Assembly: GCF_017161425.1 (NCBI RefSeq)
Contig: NZ_CP071057.1
Span: 1,488,001 to 1,552,000, forward strand
Reading direction: 5' to 3'
DNA: 64,000 nucleotides
Origin: Marinicauda algicola
GTDB taxonomy: Bacteria; Pseudomonadota; Alphaproteobacteria; Caulobacterales; Maricaulaceae
Both the position numbers and the translations under genes were made by a program. Each line of letters opens with the position of its first letter. The first letter of the stretch is position 1. Below the pieces are notes generated by a model. That model ran no database searches. It was not told the origin of the DNA and worked only from the letters and a program-made list of their open reading frames with translations. Positions 42,895 through 49,861 of this stretch are shown one piece after another.

Positions 42895-43062
42895 CTAGCC
42901 GCCAAGCGAATTGGCGACCGAGGTGAAGGTCGTCACGAGGTTGCCGCCCAGCGTGCCGAGCACGGTGATGAGGCCGACGGCGATGAGCGCGGCAATCAGG
43001 CCGTACTCGATGGCCGTGGCGCCGGACTCGTCCTTGAAGAAACGCGAAACCAGGGTTTTCAT
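42895..43062 (-). CDS. flp: Flp/Fap type IVb pilin
   Basis: A 55-residue pilin precursor: short basic leader MKTLVSRFFKDESG, the cleavage-type GATAIEYGLIAALIAVG motif with Glu at +5 after the Gly, and a hydrophobic helix to the C terminus. This is the Flp major pilin, processed by CpaA and polymerised by TadB/TadC/CpaF. AGGAG 8 bases before 43062 sets this start; the longer in-frame opening is upstream leader DNA. The terminator follows within 30 bases of the stop. Confidence 0.96.
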   Translation of the reverse strand: MKTLVSRFFKDESGATAIEYGLIAALIAVGLITVLGTLGGNLVTTFTSVANSLGG

Positions 43063-43317
43063 CCCACTCACTCCTATTTGCTTTGCCACGCCCAGGAGCC
43101 AAGTCCGTCCCGACCCGTCCTGAACATGCGAGGAGTAAAACCCAAGACGATTGAGGCCAGGTAAAAAGCCATGCTTTATTTTTGGTAAATTCACTTGAGC
43201 TGTTATTATGGTAAATATTTGGATAATGGAGGAACCCTCGCCGCGGCGCGTTTAGACTTCCTTTATGCGTGCGCGCGTACACGTGAGCGCATGCGTCAGA
43301 CTCAAAGGAGTGCCGCC
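43063..43317. promoter_or_regulatory. Divergent promoter region between flp and the pilus N-domain gene
   Basis: 255 bases with a markedly AT-rich core (43150-43230). It holds TGGTAAAT twice in direct orientation (43183-43190 and 43209-43216), 26 bases apart. No TTAA-N7-TTAA site is seen. The long leader on the flp side suggests the promoters lie in the AT-rich core. Confidence 0.5.
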
Positions 43318-43794
43318 ATGGCCGTCCGCGCGCTGATCACCGCCTCTCTCGCCGCCCTCGCCTGCGCGGGCACCGCGCTCGCGCGTCCCTTCGACGTGCC
43401 GGTCGATCATGCCGCGCTGATCCGCCTGCCGGAAAACGCGAGCGCGATCGTGGTGGGCAATCCCTCGATCGCGGATGCCACGCTCTATGACGGGCGCACG
43501 CTGTTCGTGACCGGCAAGCTTTACGGGCGCACGAATCTCATCGCGCTCGACGCCCAGGGCCGGGTGATCTACGCCAACGATCTGGTCGTCACCCAGAGCG
43601 ACCGCGACACGGTGGAGGTCTTCCGCAACGTGAACCGGGAGACCTATGTCTGCGCGCCCGAGTGCGAGGCGGTCCCGTCGGTCGGCGACGATCCGGCCTC
43701 CTTCGATCCGCGCGCCACGCAGCAGCAGACGCGCGCCGCGATCTCCCAGAACGGCACGGGCGGCCAGGCCGCCGGCGCCGACGAAGGCAACTAA
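43318..43794 (+). CDS. Pilus assembly N-terminal domain protein (secretin N-domain-like)
   Basis: A 158-residue secreted protein: signal peptide VRALITASLAALACAGTALA, then a single pilus-assembly N domain (VDHAALIRLPENASAIVVGN, ATLYDGRTLFVTGKLYGRTN) like the one at the start of CpaC, and a Gln/Ala-rich tail with two cysteines (YVCAPECEA). It lacks the channel-forming part, so it probably binds CpaC or other Tad parts in the periplasm. AAAGGAG 8 bases before the ATG. Divergent from flp. Confidence 0.88.
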   Translation: MAVRALITASLAALACAGTALARPFDVPVDHAALIRLPENASAIVVGNPSIADATLYDGRTLFVTGKLYGRTNLIALDAQGRVIYANDLVVTQSDRDTVEVFRNVNRETYVCAPECEAVPSVGDDPASFDPRATQQQTRAAISQNGTGGQAAGADEGN

Positions 43795-43903
43795 CTCCAT
43801 TTCGCTTCATTTACGCTGTTCTTTCACGCGGAATTAAGCGCATCGCGCCATCATGCCGATCAAGAGCCGGACCCACGGGCCGGCGCAAGGCAGGGACGCG
43901 ACG

Positions 43904-44437
43904 ATGAAGCGCAATCGCTTCGCCATCCTCCGGCGCTTCGGGCGCGAGACGCGGGGCGCGACCGCGGTGGAGTTCGCCTTCGTCGCGGGCCCCTTCCTCC
44001 TGCTCGTGCTGGCGACGCTGGAGATCGCCCTCCTGTTCTTCGCCGGGTCGGTGATCGAGAACGCCGTCGCCGAGACCGCACGCGACATCCGTACCGGGCG
44101 ACTGCAGACCGCAGGCGGGACTGAAGCGACCTTCCGCGCAGCGGTCTGCGAGCGGATCGACGTCATCGCCGACTGCGGCAAGCTCGCGATCGATGTGCGC
44201 ACCTTCGAGGACTTCTCCTCGGCCGACTTCCAGGATCCGCGCGACGGCAACGGGGAGATCGACGACAGCGGCTTCACCTTCGCACCGGGGGGACCGGGCG
44301 ATGTCGTGGTGGTGCGCGCCTTCTACCCCTGGCGGATCATCACGCCGAGCCTGGGGCTCGGGCTTTCGAACATGAGCGGCAACCGGCGCATGATCGCGGC
44401 GGCGACGGCCTTCCGCAACGAACCGTTCGAGGAGTAG
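43904..44437 (+). CDS. TadE/TadG-like pseudopilin
   Basis: A 177-residue protein: basic leader ending FGRETRGATAVEFAFVAGPFL, the TadE cleavage-like motif with Glu, one membrane helix, then a soluble periplasmic domain containing two cysteines. TadE-type pseudopilins are processed by the CpaA/TadV peptidase and are needed for Flp pilus assembly. AGGGA precedes the ATG at 43904; an upstream in-frame ATG at 43853 adds a non-family leader. The next TadE gene starts 6 bases after the stop. Confidence 0.9.
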   Translation: MKRNRFAILRRFGRETRGATAVEFAFVAGPFLLLVLATLEIALLFFAGSVIENAVAETARDIRTGRLQTAGGTEATFRAAVCERIDVIADCGKLAIDVRTFEDFSSADFQDPRDGNGEIDDSGFTFAPGGPGDVVVVRAFYPWRIITPSLGLGLSNMSGNRRMIAAATAFRNEPFEE

Positions 44438-44442
44438 CCGGG

Positions 44443-44982
44443 ATGATCCGCACCTTCGCCCGCGCGCTACACCGCTTCGGCCGCGACGAGACCGGCGTCT
44501 CGGCCATCGAGTTCGGCCTGATCGCCCCGTTCCTGATCGCGCTCTATCTCGGCTCGGTCCAGCTCACCCTCGCCCTGACCGCCGACCGCAAGGTCACCGC
44601 GGCGGCCAGCGCGATCGGCGATCTCGTCGCGCAGGACGACTTCGTCACCAATGGCGAGCTCACCGACATCTTCGCGGCCGGCGACGCCATCCTGCAGCCC
44701 TTCCCGGCGGCCGGCTTCGACGTGCGCGTCACGTCGGTGCGGATGAACTCCGACTCGGAGATCTATGTCGACTGGTCGGAGGGACGCGGCCTCTCGCCCC
44801 ATGCCCAGGACGCCCGGATCGACATCCCCGACGGAATCCTCGCACCGAACGATTCGGTGATCTTCGTCGAGGTGGAATATCTCTACGAGACCCCCTTCAA
44901 GGAGCTCGAGTTCGGCACGCTCGTGCTGACCGACAGCGTCTATCTGCGCCCGCGCCGCTCGCTCTGGGTCCGCCGCGGCTAG
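44443..44982 (+). CDS. TadE/TadG-like pseudopilin
   Basis: A 179-residue second pseudopilin: leader RFGRDETGVSAIEFGLIAPF, one membrane helix, and a soluble domain with repeated acidic stretches (DSEIYVDWSEGRGLSPHAQD). GGAG sits before the ATG and the gene is coupled to the preceding one. Either of the two genes may correspond to TadE or TadF of other species; short length argues against TadG, which carries a vWA domain. Its stop overlaps the convergent pabC stop by 4 bases. Confidence 0.88.
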   Translation: MIRTFARALHRFGRDETGVSAIEFGLIAPFLIALYLGSVQLTLALTADRKVTAAASAIGDLVAQDDFVTNGELTDIFAAGDAILQPFPAAGFDVRVTSVRMNSDSEIYVDWSEGRGLSPHAQDARIDIPDGILAPNDSVIFVEVEYLYETPFKELEFGTLVLTDSVYLRPRRSLWVRRG

Positions 44983-45788
44983 AGGGCTTCCTCTTCCGCC
45001 CGCTTCAGCCGGGCAACCGTCCCGTCTTCTGCGTTCAGCCTGCGGCCGTCGATCTCGCTGACCGCGACCACGCCCATCACAGCATTGCACACGAAGGCGG
45101 CCTCGGCATGCTCGAGCGCGAGATCGCCGTCCTGCAGGAGGCTCTGCTCGCGGATCGGCCCGAGAAGCGCGGCGCGCGTCGTTCCGGCAAGGGCGCCCGC
45201 TTCCGGTCCGGGAGCGTTGAAGCGCCGGCCCGCGATCCAGACGATATTGGCGCAATCGGCGCAGGACGGCCGGCCGTCGCCGGCGCGCATCAGCGCCATG
45301 TCCGCGCCCTGCGCCCTGGCGAGGCGGCGCGCGTGCAGCGCATCGCCGTATCCGATCGGCTTGAAGCGGGTGGCAAGGCTGGTCGGCTCGCGCCGGGGTG
45401 CGTCGACGCTGGCGAGGCGTACGGTCGCCGGGGGTTCGGGGCGCTCGCTGGCGGTGATCAGCACCGTGCCCGGCCGGTCCTGCGGCGCGTCGAAGCCGCG
45501 GCCATGGGCCCCGCGCGACACGGTCAGGCGCACGACCGCGTCGGTCAGCGCGTTCTCTGCGGGAAGCGCGTGGCAGGCCTCGCGCAGCGCGCGCCAGTCC
45601 GGGGCGGCGATCCCCAGCGTGTCGAGCGCGGCGGCCAGGCGCGAGGCATGGGCCTTCCAGCGCCTCACCCGCCCGTTCGCGAAGCGCATCGTCTCGAACG
45701 CGCCGTCGCCCAGGAGAAAGCCGCGGTCGGCCGGATCGATCCGGGCCTCGTCCGCATCAAGCGTCTCGCCATCGAGCCAGACCCGCAC
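44979..45788 (-). CDS. pabC: Aminodeoxychorismate lyase (class IV aminotransferase)
   Basis: A 269-residue PLP fold-type IV enzyme that turns aminodeoxychorismate into 4-aminobenzoate and pyruvate for folate synthesis. ADRGFLLGDGAFETMRF at the start, a PLP-Lys candidate in ATRFKPIGYGDALHARR and the C-terminal AAFVCNAVMGVVAVSEIDG fit PabC/D-amino-acid transaminase-like enzymes. The start is GTG at 45788, directly behind the pabB stop with GGAGG bridging the junction, so translation is coupled. Role is assigned largely from the pabB neighbour. Confidence 0.88.
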   Translation of the reverse strand: MRVWLDGETLDADEARIDPADRGFLLGDGAFETMRFANGRVRRWKAHASRLAAALDTLGIAAPDWRALREACHALPAENALTDAVVRLTVSRGAHGRGFDAPQDRPGTVLITASERPEPPATVRLASVDAPRREPTSLATRFKPIGYGDALHARRLARAQGADMALMRAGDGRPSCADCANIVWIAGRRFNAPGPEAGALAGTTRAALLGPIREQSLLQDGDLALEHAEAAFVCNAVMGVVAVSEIDGRRLNAEDGTVARLKRAEEEAL

Positions 45789-45790
45789 GA

Positions 45791-47107
45791 TCAGCCCTCC
45801 ACCGCGCGCCTGAGCGCGGCAACCTTGGCATGGGTCTCGGCGAGTTCGCCGTGCGGATCGGACTCGATGGTGATCGCCCCGCCCGACCGCGCCTCGACCT
45901 GCCAGCGCCCGCCCTCGCGCACGAAGCCCATCGTGCGGATCATCACATTGAGATCGGTCCGGCCGGAGGCGTCGATCCAGCCGAGCGCGCCGCAATAGGG
46001 CCCCCTCGCCTCACCTTCGAGCTCGGCGATGATCTCCATGGCCCGCGGCTTCGGCGCGCCGGTGATGGAACCGGGCGGGAAGCTCGCGGCGAGAAGATCG
46101 AACGCGCCGCGCCCGGCTTCCAGGCGCCCCTCCACGGTGGAGACGAGGTGATGCACGTTGGAATATCCCTCCACGGTGAACAGCTCGGGCACGCGCACGG
46201 AGCCGGGTACGCACACGCGGGAGAGATCGTTGCGCATCAGGTCGACGATCATCAGGTTCTCCGCCCGGTCCTTGTCCGAGGCGAGCAGCTCGGCGGCGAG
46301 CGCGGCGTCCTCCTCCAGGCTCGCGCCGCGCGCGCGCGTGCCCTTGATCGGCCGCGTCTGGACCTGCCCGCCCGGGCCGATCTGCACGAAGCGCTCCGGG
46401 CTGTTGGTGAGGATCACCCGGTCCGTGTCGAGGCGGAAGAAGGCGGAAAAGGCCGCCGGGCTCTTCTCCACCAGGCGCCGGAACACGGCGAAGGGCGCCG
46501 CCTGCCCCGCGACCGCCCCGCGAAAGGGGTGGGAGAGATTGACCTGGAAGACATCGCCGGCGCGCACGTACTCGATCGCGCGGCGCGCCGCGTCGAGATA
46601 GCGCGCCTCGCGCCAGACCGGCGCGAGCGTGCCCGCCGGGCCCTGCGGCGCGCGGCGCTCCGGCCGGCTCAGCACCTCGCGCAGGCGCGAGGCCGGCTCG
46701 CCCTCGCCGCGGATCTCGATCCTGCGCGCATCGTGATCGAACACGGCGGCGGCCGCGTACCAGCCGAGCGCGACGTGCGGCCAGGCCGTCAGCGTGTCGG
46801 GCGTTTCCGGCACGGCCTCGAAGGCGCAGGCGAGGTCATAGGCGAAGAGCCCGGCATAGCCGGCCGCGAAGCCCGATCCGTCGAGCCGGGCGGGACGGTA
46901 GCGGGCGCGCGCCGCCTCGAACGCCTCGCGCCCGCGTCCCTCGATCGTGAACTCGGGAAAGGCCAGGAGATAGGAGTAGCGTCCGCGCGCACCCGCCCCG
47001 CCGCCATGCAGCAGCAGGGTGTAGGGCTCGGCCTGAAGGGCTCCGAGCGCGTCCTCGGGCGCGATCCAGTCGAGCCTTGCGGGGCTGTCCACAGCCAGCT
47101 CGGCCAC
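45791..47107 (-). CDS. pabB: Aminodeoxychorismate synthase component I
   Basis: A 438-residue chorismate-using enzyme that aminates chorismate to 4-amino-4-deoxychorismate with ammonia from a PabA glutaminase. The C-terminal half shows the chorismate-binding core: GDVFQVNLSHPFRGA, NSPERFVQIGPGGQVQTRPI, KGTRARGASLEEDAAL, DLMRNDLSRVC, and SFPPGSITGAPKPRAMEII. PIKGTRAR with Lys marks PabB rather than TrpE. The start codon is GTG behind AAAGGA. It is followed at once by pabC. Confidence 0.93.
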   Translation of the reverse strand: MAELAVDSPARLDWIAPEDALGALQAEPYTLLLHGGGAGARGRYSYLLAFPEFTIEGRGREAFEAARARYRPARLDGSGFAAGYAGLFAYDLACAFEAVPETPDTLTAWPHVALGWYAAAAVFDHDARRIEIRGEGEPASRLREVLSRPERRAPQGPAGTLAPVWREARYLDAARRAIEYVRAGDVFQVNLSHPFRGAVAGQAAPFAVFRRLVEKSPAAFSAFFRLDTDRVILTNSPERFVQIGPGGQVQTRPIKGTRARGASLEEDAALAAELLASDKDRAENLMIVDLMRNDLSRVCVPGSVRVPELFTVEGYSNVHHLVSTVEGRLEAGRGAFDLLAASFPPGSITGAPKPRAMEIIAELEGEARGPYCGALGWIDASGRTDLNVMIRTMGFVREGGRWQVEARSGGAITIESDPHGELAETHAKVAALRRAVEG

Positions 47108-47134
47108 GGGGCGGGTCCTTTCTGCCGGGCGGTT

Positions 47135-47905
47135 TCAGGCGAGCAGGCGCTCTTTCAACGCATCGAGCACGGACTCTTCAAGGCCCAGCTCGCCGCGCAG
47201 ATACTCGCGCGGCTCGCCGATGGCGTCCATGGCCGCGTCCAGATAGGCCGCGTCGACGCCGAGGAAGGCGCGCAGCTCGTCCGTTCCGATGGAGCGGCCC
47301 ATCTCGGTCTCGATGCGCCGCGTCATGGCCGGCACGATGCGGTCGAAATCCACCGCCTCGTTGGTGAAGAGGTAGTCGGCGCGCACCGTCTCCTGCTCGA
47401 CGCCGAGCTCGGTCAGCAGGAGCGCGCAGAACAGGCCGGTTCGGTCCTTGCCGGCCGCGCAGTGCACGACGAAGCCGTCTTCCGGCCCGGCCTCGGCGAG
47501 ATGGCGCAAGCCCTGCTCGAACACCCACTTGTTGCCCGCGTCGAAGGGCAGGCGCCTGTAGGTCTCGATCATGAACTCGCGGATGGAGTCGAGCGACAGG
47601 TCGCTCTCGCGCAGGAAGACGAGGTGGGGCGCCTCGTCATGGCCGGCATGGTCGCTCTCGAGCACGCGCACACCGGTGTGCTCGCCCCAGAAGCTCGGCT
47701 CGGCCTGGCGCTCGCGCGGACGGCGCAGGTCGGCGACAAGGCGCACGCCGAGCCCGGCCAGGGTCTCGCGGTCCTTCCCGGTCGCGCGCGAGAACTGGCC
47801 CGACCGGTAGAGCCGGTCGGACACCTTCGCCTTGCCCGCGGTGTCGAAACCGCCGAAGCGCCGGAAATTGTGGACCCCTTCGAGGGGGAAGACGCGGTCT
47901 TTCAT
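47135..47905 (-). CDS. Tyrosine-protein phosphatase (Y_phosphatase3 type)
   Basis: A 256-residue phosphatase with the N-terminal GVHNFRRFGGFDT pattern, LYRSGQFSRATGKD, an Arg-rich VADLRRPRERQAEPSF stretch and the catalytic CX5R site HCAAGKDRTGLFCALL (Cys and Arg). This is the tyrosine/serine or phosphoinositide phosphatase group found in many bacteria. No signal peptide, so cytosolic. The target is unknown. ATG 47905 (MKDRVFPL) is preferred over the in-frame start 36 bases upstream. Confidence 0.9.
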   Translation of the reverse strand: MKDRVFPLEGVHNFRRFGGFDTAGKAKVSDRLYRSGQFSRATGKDRETLAGLGVRLVADLRRPRERQAEPSFWGEHTGVRVLESDHAGHDEAPHLVFLRESDLSLDSIREFMIETYRRLPFDAGNKWVFEQGLRHLAEAGPEDGFVVHCAAGKDRTGLFCALLLTELGVEQETVRADYLFTNEAVDFDRIVPAMTRRIETEMGRSIGTDELRAFLGVDAAYLDAAMDAIGEPREYLRGELGLEESVLDALKERLLA

Positions 47906-47956
47906 GGGGCAGGAGGTATGGCGTCGCGCACGCGAGGGCAAGCGGGAAAGCTATCC

Positions 47957-49456
47957 TCACCTGAACGGCGGTTCGTCGAAGCTCCTGAGCTTTCTCGAAT
48001 GCAGCGCCGCCGAGCCCTCGCGCTTCAATATCTCCACCGTCTCGATGCCGGCCCGCAGGTGTTCGCTGACCGAGCGCTGGTAGAAGACGTTCGCGGCGCC
48101 GGGCAGTTTCAGCTCGCCGTGCAGCGGCTTGTCGGAAACGCACAGCAAGGTGCCGTAGGGCACCCTCAGCCGGAAGCCGTTGGCCGCGATGGTGGCGCTT
48201 TCCATGTCCACCGCGATGGAGCGTGACTGGTTGATGCGGCGGGCTTCCTGGGCGTAGCGCAGTTCCCAGTTGCGGTCGTCATAGGTCACCACCGTGCCGG
48301 TCCTGAGGCGCCGCTTGAGCGCCTGGCCCTTGTCCCCGGAGACGTTCGCCACGGCCTCCGCGAGCGCGATCTGGATCTCGGCGATCGGCGGAATGGGGAT
48401 CTCGCGCGGCAGCACGCGGTCGAGCACGCTGTCATAGCGCAGGTATGCGTGGGCGAGGACGTAATCGCCCAGGCGCTGGGAGTGCCTCAGTCCGCCGCAA
48501 TGGCCGATCATCAGCCAGCACTCCGGACGCAGCACGGCGAGATGGTCGGTCGCGGTCTTCGCGTTGGACGGACCCACCCCGATATTGACGAGGCTGATCC
48601 CGCGCCCGTTCGGCGCGACGAGATGGTAGCTCGGCATCTGGAAGCGCCGCCAGGGCGCCTCCTCGATCACCTTGTGGGGATTTTGCGTGGTCGCGTCGAT
48701 GCGCACGAAGCCGGCCGCCGACAGCGCCTCGTACTCGGAGTCCGGCGACTGGACCTGTCCGATCGCCCACTCCACGAAGGCGTCCATATAGCGGTGATAG
48801 TTGGTGAACAGGATGAATTGCTGCACGTCCTCGTAGGGCGTGCCGGTATAGTGGCGCACGCGCTGCAGCGAGTAGTCGGTGCGCAGCGCGTCGAACAGGG
48901 AGAGCGGGCGCGGCCCGCCGGCGTCCAGCACGCGTTCGCCATTGGGCAGCGCATCGTCGATGCGCGACAGGTCGGCATAGGGGAAGTGGCGCACCAGCTC
49001 GGCGGGCCTGACCTCGTCGAGGCTGAATTCCCCGCCCGCGTCGAGCACGTAGGGGAAGGGAATCTCCTGCGTCGACAGTCCGGTCTCGATCGTGATCTCG
49101 TACTCCCCGGCGAGGAGCTCGATCTGGTCGGTGAGATAGGCGCGGAACAGCTCCGGATTGGTGATCGACTGGGCGTAGACCCCTGACTCGGAGAACTTGC
49201 CGAAGGCCCGGCTCACCGGCGGCACGGGCCCCTCGGGAAGATAGGTGATCCTCAGCTCGGGATAGGCGAACGCCCCGGATCGCCGCTCGGCTTGCGAGGG
49301 CGGCGGGCCGCCCTCGAGATAGGTCTTCAGCGCCTCGCGCAGCGAACCGATCGATGCTGCGTAGAGCGTGCACAGCCGGTCGACGGCCGCTTTCGCGTCC
49401 GGTGCCGTCTCGAACGTGCCGGCAACCTCTCCGGCCGCGACCAGGCTCGGCTGCAT
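47957..49456 (-). CDS. amn: AMP nucleosidase
   Basis: A 499-residue AMP nucleosidase, which hydrolyses AMP to adenine and ribose 5-phosphate and so controls adenylate levels. The N-terminal regulatory domain is followed by the nucleoside-phosphorylase-like catalytic domain: LVNIGVGPSNAKTATDHLAV, ECWLMIGHCGGLRHSQRLGD and the terminal DMESATIAANGFRLRVPYGT with its purine-binding residues. It starts 2 bases after the stop of the 71-residue gene upstream. Confidence 0.95.
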   Translation of the reverse strand: MQPSLVAAGEVAGTFETAPDAKAAVDRLCTLYAASIGSLREALKTYLEGGPPPSQAERRSGAFAYPELRITYLPEGPVPPVSRAFGKFSESGVYAQSITNPELFRAYLTDQIELLAGEYEITIETGLSTQEIPFPYVLDAGGEFSLDEVRPAELVRHFPYADLSRIDDALPNGERVLDAGGPRPLSLFDALRTDYSLQRVRHYTGTPYEDVQQFILFTNYHRYMDAFVEWAIGQVQSPDSEYEALSAAGFVRIDATTQNPHKVIEEAPWRRFQMPSYHLVAPNGRGISLVNIGVGPSNAKTATDHLAVLRPECWLMIGHCGGLRHSQRLGDYVLAHAYLRYDSVLDRVLPREIPIPPIAEIQIALAEAVANVSGDKGQALKRRLRTGTVVTYDDRNWELRYAQEARRINQSRSIAVDMESATIAANGFRLRVPYGTLLCVSDKPLHGELKLPGAANVFYQRSVSEHLRAGIETVEILKREGSAALHSRKLRSFDEPPFR

Positions 49457-49458
49457 GG

Positions 49459-49674
49459 TCAGTCTTCGCGCTTGACGAAGGTGACGGCGAACAGGGGCTC
49501 GCCCTCGAAGGCGGGATCGGTCCTGCCCTCGGCATCGATCATGTGGAAGACGGTGGATTCGATGCGGCCTTCCATCCGGTAGCCCTTCTCGGCCATGCGG
49601 CCGCGATGGAATTCCAGCGCCGCGGCGGAGAAGGTTTTCGCCAGGAAGGTGATGCGGTGGGGTTGGTCGGCCAT
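49459..49674 (-). CDS. Small conserved-looking protein linked to amn
   Basis: A 71-residue protein, MADQPHRITFLAKTFSAAAL, then EGRIESTVFHMIDAEGR and a C-terminal AVTFVKRED. Predicted mixed alpha/beta. It sits directly upstream of amn with 2 bases between them, so the two are co-transcribed and probably translationally coupled. Family not recognised; a link to adenylate control is only positional. Confidence 0.7.
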   Translation of the reverse strand: MADQPHRITFLAKTFSAAALEFHRGRMAEKGYRMEGRIESTVFHMIDAEGRTDPAFEGEPLFAVTFVKRED

Positions 49675-49861
49675 GGCTCGTGTCTCCGTCGCTTCGCTCG
49701 TCTCCTATCCACTAGCCGTTCGCGCGCCCAAAACCAAGAAATCCCGCCCCGGCGGACCGCAGTTTTGGCAGGCCGAACCCTGCCCGGCGCAGCAATCCCT
49801 TGCCTCGCCGCGTCGGCCGACTAAACCAAGCCTCTGAACAGCTGACAGCGGAGACACGCGC

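Noticed and set aside
45830-48226. Long open frame on the plus strand across pabB and the phosphatase gene
   Set aside because: It spans two recognised genes on the other strand and has an Arg/Gly/His-rich, family-less translation.
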